Positions 1 through 5,027 of a stretch of 5,027 nt of DNA are shown here, one piece after another (position 1 is the stretch's first letter; the number at the start of each line of letters is the position of its first letter). The position numbers and the translations under genes are program-made. The DNA lies in contig JAFXAV010000026.1 of assembly GCA_017516785.1 (NCBI GenBank), positions 1 through 5,027 of the forward strand. Direction: 5' to 3'. This stretch comes from Oscillospiraceae bacterium (GTDB lineage: Bacteria; Bacillota_A; Clostridia; Oscillospirales; Oscillospiraceae). Below the pieces are notes generated by a model. The model was not told the DNA's origin and ran no database searches. It was given only the letters and a program-made list of their open reading frames with translations.

Positions 1-228
1 ATCAATATCCGGACAATCCTGAAAAATCTTCTCCACATCACCGCGTCTGGTCATATCCGCCTGATAAAAGCGGAAGTCCTTACCGGTAATTTCCTTGACC
101 CGCTCCAAGGCAGTGGGGCAGGAGTTATAATAGTTGTCTGCTACCACAATGTCAAAACCTGCGTTCAGAAGCTCTACGCAGGTGTGACTGCCGATATATC
201 CGGCACCGCCAGAAACCAAAATAGCCAT
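1..228 (-). CDS. galE: UDP-glucose 4-epimerase, N-terminal part (gene runs off the left edge)
   Basis: GalE interconverts UDP-galactose and UDP-glucose with tightly bound NAD, the last step of the cytoplasmic Leloir pathway. The 76 visible codons start [20 protein letters not shown]. This is the first beta strand and the glycine-rich GGAGYIG turn (about residues 7-13) of the Rossmann NAD site in the extended short-chain dehydrogenase family. It is followed by VVADNYYNS (about residues 28-36), which matches the DNxxNS motif typical of GalE. The catalytic Ser/Tyr-x-x-x-Lys residues lie beyond the window. The ATG at 228 is chosen because AAGGAGAG lies just upstream and the protein begins directly with the Rossmann strand, as in the family. 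It follows galT by 12 nt and is surely its operon partner. Another SDR nucleotide-sugar epimerase is possible in principle, but the motif match and the galK-galT context make GalE by far the best call. Confidence 0.95.
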   Translation of the reverse strand, partial: MAILVSGGAGYIGSHTCVELLNAGFDIVVADNYYNSCPTALERVKEITGKDFRFYQADMTRRGDVEKIFQDCPDID

Positions 229-234
229 TGCTGT

Positions 235-242
235 CTCTCCTT
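235..242 (-). promoter_or_regulatory. galE ribosome binding site overlapping the galT stop codon
   Basis: On the minus strand, AAGGAGAG is followed by 6 nt and then the galE ATG. Its first two A bases are also the last two bases of the galT TAA stop (241-243). A ribosome ending galT therefore stops on the galE Shine-Dalgarno site, an arrangement that favours translational coupling. Confidence 0.85.
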
Positions 243-1734
243 ATTTAACACTTGCCAGGAACCGCACAAAGCCTTCCCGACCAGATTCGTCCAGTTTGTA
301 TACGCCAGCATCCTCCAGAACCTGTGCAAACACCATACCGATTTCCTTGCGGAGAATACCCTCCACATTATCACGGGTAATCTCATATCTGCGCTGGATT
401 TCCTGTGCCCACTGGGCGTGCTTTGCGATGTTCTCACTGTACTCGCTGACAGGAAGCCGATTCACAAGTGCGTCCGCCAATTCCGCCATCTCCGTTTTCA
501 GGCGGCTGGGCAGCACCGCAAGACCCATGACTTCGATCAGACCGATGTTCTCTTTCTTGATATGGTGCAGGTTCGCATGGGGATGGTATACGCCCATGGG
601 ATGCTCGTCCGTTGTAATATTATTGCGCAGCACCAGATCCAGCTCATAATTCTCCCCACGCTTCCGGGCGATGGGAGTAATGGTGTTGTGTTTTTGACCG
701 TCGGTTTCCGCAAATACGAAGCTGTCAGGGTCGGAATAGCCCCGCCATGCGGCGAGGATTCTGCCTGCCAACTCGACCAGACGGTTATCATCCGGGCTGC
801 TCAGGCGAATGCAGCTCATGGGCCAGTGAACGATGCCTGCCTTTACATCTTCAAACCCGGAGAAAACCCATTCCCGCTCCACGGGCGCTTTCTCCATGGC
901 AAAGGTGTATCTGCCGCCCTGGAAGTGGTCGTGGCTCAGGATGCTGCCGCCGACAATGGGCAGGTCTGCATTGGAGCCGACAAAATAATGGGGGAACTGC
1001 TTGACAAAATCCAGCAGCTTGCGGAAGGTCGCATTGTCAATCCGCATGGGGGTATGTTCCCGGTTGAACACGATGCAATGCTCATTATAGTAGACATAGG
1101 GGCTGTATTGCAAGCACCAGTCGCTTTGATTGATGGTAATGGGGATGACGCGGTGATTCTCCCGGGCGGGATGATTCATCCGGCCTGCGTAGCCCTCATT
1201 CTCCACACACAGCTGGCACTTGGGATAGCCGCTCTGGGGGGCGTTTTTCGCTGCCGCAATGGCTTTCGGGTCTTTTTCCGGCTTACTGAGGTTGATGGTG
1301 ATGTCCAAATCCCCGTAAGCTGTGGATGTGACCCATTTCACGTCCTTCGCGATTGCGTTTCGGCGGATATAGTTGGTATCCTGACTGAACTGATAGTACC
1401 AGTCCGTGGCCGCTTCCGCACCCAGACGGTCATAGCGGTCAGCAAACTTCCACTGAATCTCGCTGGGTCTGGGCGTGAGACAGCCCATCAGTTTGGTGTC
1501 AAACAGCTCTCTGGCTGTTCCGTTATCCTCACATACGCCCCGGCGGACAGTATCCTCCGTCAGTACATCCAGAATTTCGTGGAGCTGCCGCGGGGAATCC
1601 GCACCCGTATCTTCATATTCATCCAGCCCCATGACCAGCAGAATTTGATTGCGGGCATAGATTGCGTCTGCCGGATGGATGAGTTCCCTGGCAAGGCCAT
1701 AGTCCACCAGCTGTCTGATTGCTTCGTTTACCAC
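241..1734 (-). CDS. galT: UDP-glucose--hexose-1-phosphate uridylyltransferase, long Firmicutes type
   Basis: GalT transfers UMP from UDP-glucose to galactose-1-phosphate, through a uridylylated histidine, giving UDP-galactose and glucose-1-phosphate. The 497 residues fit the long Firmicutes GalT class (about 490-500 aa) rather than the ~350-aa E. coli class. The key motif is SHDHFQGG: His268, His270 and Gln272 form an HxHxQ triad equivalent to the HPHxQ of E. coli GalT, and by analogy His270 is the nucleophile. A second histidine-rich segment, YHPHANLHH (383-391), followed by a conserved-looking IGLIEVMGLAVLP stretch (398-409 region), corresponds to the second HIT-like half. A Cys pair, PKCQLC (173 and 176), with following NEGYAGR is also visible. 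The start is a GTG at 1734, set by a strong AAGGAGGG 6 nt upstream. The gene lies 12 nt after galK and 12 nt before galE. The reading frame is intact and all motif residues are present. The protein is cytoplasmic, with no signal peptide or membrane segment seen. Confidence 0.96.
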   Translation of the reverse strand: MVNEAIRQLVDYGLARELIHPADAIYARNQILLVMGLDEYEDTGADSPRQLHEILDVLTEDTVRRGVCEDNGTARELFDTKLMGCLTPRPSEIQWKFADRYDRLGAEAATDWYYQFSQDTNYIRRNAIAKDVKWVTSTAYGDLDITINLSKPEKDPKAIAAAKNAPQSGYPKCQLCVENEGYAGRMNHPARENHRVIPITINQSDWCLQYSPYVYYNEHCIVFNREHTPMRIDNATFRKLLDFVKQFPHYFVGSNADLPIVGGSILSHDHFQGGRYTFAMEKAPVEREWVFSGFEDVKAGIVHWPMSCIRLSSPDDNRLVELAGRILAAWRGYSDPDSFVFAETDGQKHNTITPIARKRGENYELDLVLRNNITTDEHPMGVYHPHANLHHIKKENIGLIEVMGLAVLPSRLKTEMAELADALVNRLPVSEYSENIAKHAQWAQEIQRRYEITRDNVEGILRKEIGMVFAQVLEDAGVYKLDESGREGFVRFLASVK

Positions 1735-1740
1735 AAGATT

Positions 1741-1748
1741 CCCTCCTT
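1741..1748 (-). promoter_or_regulatory. galT ribosome binding site overlapping the galK stop codon; decides the GTG start
   Basis: Minus-strand AAGGAGGG lies 6 nt before GTG at 1734 (7 nt from the GGAGG core). It is the only well-placed site near the 5' end of galT, so it fixes the GTG start. The galK TAA (1747-1749) runs straight into it as TAAGGAGGG, as at the galT-galE junction. Confidence 0.88.
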
Positions 1749-3036
1749 ATGCCAGCCGGATGCCGCCCACAGGACGAATATTCATTACATGACAGGTATT
1801 TTCTCCTAAAATCATTTCTACTTCTTTCTGAAACTTCGCTACCATGTCCAGCGGTACAAATGCCTGAACCGTACCGGCAAAGCCGCCGCCATGCACACGA
1901 ACCGCGCCTTTTCCTTCCAGCGCGTCCTTGGCAACCGCAATGGTCAGACCAACCGCCTGCTGCCCAACGGAGCCGGTGGGCGTGACATTCTGCAAATACT
2001 CCCAGCTGCTGTGACCGGATTCGTTCACCAGCTGCAGGAAGGTATCGTACTGCTTATTCACCAGCGCAGATATCTGTTTCTCTACACGGTCATTATCGGC
2101 GTAGAAATGGAAAGCTCGAAGCACCGCCCGGTCGGAGCAGACCTTACGGCACTGAGGAATTTTCTTAAGGAAGGTCTCGTAGGGAACTTCTCGCAGGACT
2201 TCGCCGCCGCACACCTTCGCCACTGCTTTGCATTCCGCGGGCACAGCAGCATATTCGTCTGTTAGGTCGGCATGGTCTGCGCCGGAATCCAGAATGCACA
2301 GCGCCAATCCCGCTTCACTCAGGTCAAAATCGATCTTTGCCACAGCGGGCTGCGCCGGGTCGGCAAAATCGATGCCTACCACGCCGCCAACGCTGGATGC
2401 CATCTGATCCATCAGACCGCAGGGCTTTCCAAAATAGACATTTTCCACCCACTGTCCGATCTGGGCGATTTCAATGGGAGAAACCTTGCGTTCTTCCAGG
2501 AACAGTTCGTTCAGAATTGTCCCAACCAGCACTTCAAAGGCAGCGCTGGAGGACACACCGCTTCCCTTGGGGACATTGGACGCAACATACACATCCAGCC
2601 CGGACAGTTTCGCACCTCTTTGCGCAAATGCGGCACAGGTGCCCCGCAGAATGGCAGGGCTGGTGTTTTCCTCGCTTTTCTTTTTCTCCAAATCCGAAAG
2701 GTCAATGACACACAGGTCGTAACCCTCGCTTTTCAGCCGCAGCTGACCCAGGTCATTGGTGCCCACGGCTGCGATCATATCTATATTGACACTACCGGCC
2801 AGCACTCTGCCGTGCTGGTGATCGGTGTGATTTCCTCCGATTTCGGTGCGGCCGGGGGCGCTGAATAACGCTGCCGTTTCGTGACAGCCAAATTCGGTTT
2901 CCAGCCCGTTCAGCACATGGATATACCGGTCCGCATAGTGAGCGGTGGATTCTTCCCCGCAGCAGTACAGCCATGCCAGCTTCTGAGCAAATGTGCCTTC
3001 GGCAAGTTCCTTTTTCAGTTCCTTCACGGATTTCAT
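1747..3036 (-). CDS. galK: Galactokinase (GHMP kinase family)
   Basis: Galactokinase phosphorylates alpha-D-galactose at C1 with ATP, the entry step of the Leloir pathway. At 429 aa it is somewhat longer than the ~390-aa E. coli enzyme. The GHMP motifs appear in order. APGRTEIGGNHTDHQHG (about 60-76) is the galactokinase signature, with Arg63 and Asp72. PKGSGVSSSAAFEV (156-169) is the ATP phosphate-binding loop. CGLMDQMAS (206-214) holds the likely catalytic base Asp210. VHGGGFAGTVQAF (381-393) is the third, C-terminal glycine-rich motif. The start ATG at 3036 has GGAGG 6 nt upstream. In the signature, the Glu usual before His (GEHTDY) is Asn69 (GNHTDH), and the usual Tyr is His73. I recall such forms from clostridial galactokinases, but this Glu normally contacts the sugar, so preference among galactose-like sugars is not certain. 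galT and galE directly downstream support galactokinase. The frame is intact and the protein is soluble. Confidence 0.95.
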   Translation of the reverse strand: MKSVKELKKELAEGTFAQKLAWLYCCGEESTAHYADRYIHVLNGLETEFGCHETAALFSAPGRTEIGGNHTDHQHGRVLAGSVNIDMIAAVGTNDLGQLRLKSEGYDLCVIDLSDLEKKKSEENTSPAILRGTCAAFAQRGAKLSGLDVYVASNVPKGSGVSSSAAFEVLVGTILNELFLEERKVSPIEIAQIGQWVENVYFGKPCGLMDQMASSVGGVVGIDFADPAQPAVAKIDFDLSEAGLALCILDSGADHADLTDEYAAVPAECKAVAKVCGGEVLREVPYETFLKKIPQCRKVCSDRAVLRAFHFYADNDRVEKQISALVNKQYDTFLQLVNESGHSSWEYLQNVTPTGSVGQQAVGLTIAVAKDALEGKGAVRVHGGGFAGTVQAFVPLDMVAKFQKEVEMILGENTCHVMNIRPVGGIRLA

Positions 3037-3042
3037 AACATA

Positions 3043-3047
3043 CCTCC
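3043..3047 (-). promoter_or_regulatory. galK ribosome binding site
   Basis: Minus-strand GGAGG ends 6 nt before the galK ATG at 3036. Only 18 nt (3048-3065) separate it from the foot of the upstream hairpin, so the hairpin could affect ribosome access as well as transcription. Confidence 0.85.
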
Positions 3048-3061
3048 GTATCTCTTTATGG

Positions 3062-3092
3062 AAAAGCAGCGGCTGACAGCGTCAGCCGCTGC
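3062..3092 (-). terminator. Strong hairpin with short T run between the zinc-ribbon gene and galK; probable intrinsic terminator or attenuator
   Basis: GCAGCGGCTGAC (3066-3077 on the plus strand) and its exact reverse complement (3081-3092) form a perfect 12-bp, GC-rich stem with a 3-nt loop. On the minus strand the stem is followed at once by TTTT (3062-3065) then CCATAAAG. There is no T run on the plus-strand side, so the element points in the direction of the genes. It begins 14 nt after the zinc-ribbon stop codon. Four T bases is short for a full terminator, so partial read-through, attenuation, or an RNA-processing/stabilising role are all possible. I see no convincing promoter in the 18 nt between it and the galK ribosome binding site. 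Confidence 0.7.
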
Positions 3093-3106
3093 ACTGCGGG
3101 TTTCAA

Positions 3107-3331
3107 TTATTCCGAAAAATCCTCAAAGTCGTCAAACCGTTTCATCATGTCCTTATACCGAACACGAACCATTTCATTCATCCGGAGAACCTCTGCCTCA
3201 GAACCAATGAACTGGCAGCGCATACAATAGAATTCTTCCTTCTGCGCGTCATAGAACATATCGATGTCCAGGTCTCTCATGAAGCAGGAGGGGCAGCGGT
3301 AGTTCAGTCTGCCTTTTGTAGCTTGAGCCAT
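3107..3331 (-). CDS. Small zinc-ribbon protein of unknown function
   Basis: This 74-residue protein has two CxxC knuckles: CPSC (Cys13, Cys16) and CMRC (Cys36, Cys39). Their 19-residue spacing is typical of a zinc ribbon that binds one zinc ion. The second half (about 45-66) looks helical and charged, and the end, MKRFDDFEDFSE, is acidic and aromatic. No signal peptide or membrane segment is seen, so it is probably cytoplasmic. Zinc ribbons of this size bind nucleic acid or mediate protein contacts, and the sequence does not say which. The ATG at 3331 has a strong AAGGAGGT upstream (10 nt from the GGAGG core). The gene begins inside the end of the preceding gene in another frame, overlapping it by 28 nt, and is followed by the hairpin before galK. 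The intact zinc knuckles, strong ribosome binding site and clean stop next to a terminator-like hairpin argue that it is real and not a chance ORF. I do not recognise a named family. Confidence 0.82.
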   Translation of the reverse strand: MAQATKGRLNYRCPSCFMRDLDIDMFYDAQKEEFYCMRCQFIGSEAEVLRMNEMVRVRYKDMMKRFDDFEDFSE

Positions 3332-5027
3332 GTGGTGAAGACCTCCTTATCCTGAAGTTTGCCGGTATAGCCCAGGGTGAACATGGGGCTGAAGGCATAG
3401 CCCTCCTTGACGTAGCCGCTCTTTTCCCGGCCTTCGCAGACCATGGAAACACGGGTTTCAATGGGAGGCAGCTTGCACCAGACCTCGCCTGCGTCCTTTG
3501 CCACCAGCTCCCGGCATTTGTACTCGTAGGGAATGGTTTCGCCGTCCACACCCAGAGTCAGGCTGGACATATCCTCGGTGTACTCGGTGGTGCCGTAGCA
3601 GCCAACCATGTACTCGTTGATGGTCACGTCGGCATCGGGATCGGACATTTCCAGAATATTCCGGTCGATGCGGATGCTGCTCTCGCCCTCGGCAAAGGTG
3701 ATCACCGTTTGCAGCTTTACTGTCAGATCGGAGAACGCGATTTCCACGGGATCCAGGGTCAGAATGCGGCGGCTGCCCTCCTGAGAGAAGTGGGCTTTGG
3801 TACGGCACAGGCACAGGTCAACTTCCTCCCCATTGTGGCAAACCTTTGCGCTGCGGATGGTGCCCTCGCCTGCGTAGTGGGTGAAGTAACCGGCGCGGTA
3901 CTTCTCCTGCATCAGGAAGGGATAGCTGGCGTCCTGAATGTGGGGCGTACCGATGCCCACGGGCCATTCCAGCTTGGCAACATAGGGCCGGAGGTCGAAA
4001 ATCGCGCCGCCCTGATCCATGTTGACGCCTGCCCGCATATAGGGGTCGCAGTACCAAAACAGCTGCTTGTTGCTGCCGTAGAGGATATCCCGCCACAGAG
4101 CGCACTCCGGCTCGGTGTAGGTTTTCTTCTGACGGTAGAAGTCCGCAAACTCGGACATGGTCATATCCGTGAGCTTTCCTTCCTTTTTCAGCTGACCATA
4201 GTAGGCGCAGCCGTCCCAGTAGGACTTCTTCAGCAGCTCATAGGGGGCTTCCCAGCGGCCCATCTTGTTCATCCAGCCGGGGCCGACGAACATCATGTTG
4301 TAGGCATAGCCGTTATTGAACTTGGCAAGGCTGCGGTACTGGTCGATCAGGTTGTACAGGTAAGGGTATTCCCAGGTTTCCGTATCGTAGATCATGCCCC
4401 GCAGAACGTTCTGGGGATGGGTGCCGAAATTGGAGCCGTTGCCGTCGTAGCAGGCAAGCAGATCCCGGCTCAGGTGGGGAATGGCGACGATGCCGGAGTC
4501 CTCTTCTTCATTGGCGGCGGGGGCATGGGTGTTCTGCTTGGAGGGAATCCAGGGCGCCCAGGGGCCGCCGTCCATGAAGGTGTACCAGGAGTTGTTGCAG
4601 GTGTGGTAGGCCTTGGGGCCTTCCTCCCAGCAGGTGGCTACCGCGCACTTGACGGAAGGGTACTCGGCCTTGATGAAGTTGATCAGATCGGCATCCATGT
4701 AGTAAGAGCCGGTGGATTCGGGATAGAAGCCAAACCGCTCATAGAACTTGCCGAACACATCCCGGACGATGGCCTTCTTGTCCTCCATGGAGAACATCCA
4801 GATGCAGAAGTCCTTGGTCTTGTACTTCTCCCGGAACTGCTCGCAGGGCAGTCCCAGCAGGCTCAGGGAAATTTCATCCCCATATTTTTCGTGGTGCTCC
4901 TTCGCCAGCTCCACAGCCTCGTCGTTGAACAGGCTGGCGTAGGTCATCTGGATGGTGGTTTTCAGACCGTTTTCGTGGGCGCACTGCTGCTGGATTTTGA
5001 AAATGTCCAGACTCTCCGTCAGCAGCG
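3304..5027 (-). CDS. Polysaccharide-deacetylase/glycosidase-like barrel protein, partial (5' end beyond the right edge)
   Basis: The frame is open from the right edge to a TGA at 3304-3306, giving 573 visible residues; the N-terminus is missing. A Met at 4947 lies inside the protein: no ribosome binding site precedes it, and the 26 upstream in-frame residues (ESLDIFKIQQQCAHENGLKTT among others) read as continuous barrel sequence. Numbering from that Met, the first ~270 residues resemble the (beta/alpha)-barrel fold of polysaccharide deacetylases and related glycosidases. Landmarks are YPESTGSYYMDADLINFIK (75-93), KCAVATCWEEG (100-110), a Trp/Pro-rich loop PWAPWIPSKQN (129-139) and HLSRD (158-162). 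Residues from about 300 to the end look like beta-sandwich strands, with many alternating hydrophobic residues. From memory it resembles the DUF3863/DUF3864-type putative glycoside hydrolase/deacetylases of gut bacteria, which I could not verify. Substrate and reaction are unknown. Many cysteines are visible, and localisation cannot be judged without the N-terminus. It overlaps the zinc-ribbon gene by 28 nt and lies upstream of galKTE, so a role with a galactose-containing glycan is possible but is inference only. Confidence 0.7.
   Translation of the reverse strand, partial: LLTESLDIFKIQQQCAHENGLKTTIQMTYASLFNDEAVELAKEHHEKYGDEISLSLLGLPCEQFREKYKTKDFCIWMFSMEDKKAIVRDVFGKFYERFGFYPESTGSYYMDADLINFIKAEYPSVKCAVATCWEEGPKAYHTCNNSWYTFMDGGPWAPWIPSKQNTHAPAANEEEDSGIVAIPHLSRDLLACYDGNGSNFGTHPQNVLRGMIYDTETWEYPYLYNLIDQYRSLAKFNNGYAYNMMFVGPGWMNKMGRWEAPYELLKKSYWDGCAYYGQLKKEGKLTDMTMSEFADFYRQKKTYTEPECALWRDILYGSNKQLFWYCDPYMRAGVNMDQGGAIFDLRPYVAKLEWPVGIGTPHIQDASYPFLMQEKYRAGYFTHYAGEGTIRSAKVCHNGEEVDLCLCRTKAHFSQEGSRRILTLDPVEIAFSDLTVKLQTVITFAEGESSIRIDRNILEMSDPDADVTINEYMVGCYGTTEYTEDMSSLTLGVDGETIPYEYKCRELVAKDAGEVWCKLPPIETRVSMVCEGREKSGYVKEGYAFSPMFTLGYTGKLQDKEVFTTWLKLQKAD
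3341..3348 (-). promoter_or_regulatory. Ribosome binding site of the zinc-ribbon gene, inside the upstream coding sequence
   Basis: Minus-strand AAGGAGGT lies within the last codons of the deacetylase-like gene, where it encodes part of DKEV. Its GGAGG core is 10 nt before the ATG at 3331. A near-perfect site at this place supports translation of the overlapping small gene. Confidence 0.8.

Noticed and set aside
1207..1218. CxxC pair in GalT as a zinc site
   Set aside because: The pair is real (residues 173 and 176), but no second Cys/His pair can be assigned with confidence, so metal binding is not claimed.
184..1809. A 541-codon open frame on the plus strand covering all of galT
   Set aside because: It lies exactly antisense to galT, whose product has full family motifs. 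The antisense translation shows no recognisable domain and no supported start; long antisense frames are common opposite GC-rich genes with biased codons.
2272..2868. A 198-codon plus-strand open frame inside galK
   Set aside because: It is antisense to an intact galactokinase with all three GHMP motifs, has no recognisable domain, and is best explained as a shadow frame.
3037..3085. A sigma-70-type promoter for galK (CATAAA as -10 with a weak -35 inside the hairpin stem)
   Set aside because: The candidate -35 is a poor match and the spacing is about 19 nt. It cannot be told apart from chance by eye, so it is left as one possibility under the hairpin finding.
4945..4947. ATG as the start of the deacetylase-like gene
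   Set aside because: No ribosome binding site precedes it, and the same frame stays open for 26 more codons to the window edge with plausible protein sequence, so the gene is truncated by the window.

Overview
All five recognisable genes lie on the minus strand, so the operon reads from high to low coordinates. In transcription order they are: a large polysaccharide-deacetylase/glycosidase-like protein cut by the right edge of the window; a 74-residue zinc-ribbon protein; then galactokinase (galK), galactose-1-phosphate uridylyltransferase (galT) and the first 76 codons of UDP-glucose 4-epimerase (galE), cut by the left edge. The window is almost entirely coding. The longest gap is about 70 bases (3037-3106) and holds a strong hairpin and the galK ribosome binding site.

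The organism is most likely a Clostridia-class Firmicute, perhaps a gut Oscillospiraceae/Lachnospiraceae-type bacterium. This rests on the long (497 aa) Firmicutes-type GalT with an HDHFQ active site, the GGNHTDHQHG form of the galactokinase signature, strong AAGGAGG-type ribosome binding sites, and a moderately high GC content judged by eye. No species can be named from the window.

Functionally this is a Leloir pathway block. GalK phosphorylates galactose, GalT exchanges it with UDP-glucose to give glucose-1-phosphate and UDP-galactose, and GalE regenerates UDP-glucose. galK-galT and galT-galE are each separated by 12 nt, and in both gaps the upstream TAA stop is the first part of the next gene's Shine-Dalgarno sequence, so the three are probably translationally coupled.

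The less ordinary part is upstream. The deacetylase/glycosidase-like gene overlaps the zinc-ribbon gene by 28 nt. Between the zinc-ribbon gene and galK sits a perfect 12-bp hairpin with a short T run, which could be a (leaky) terminator, attenuator or RNA-processing element dividing the operon. The functions of the two upstream genes are not established by the sequence. Their position suggests, without proving, a link to release or handling of a galactose-containing substrate.
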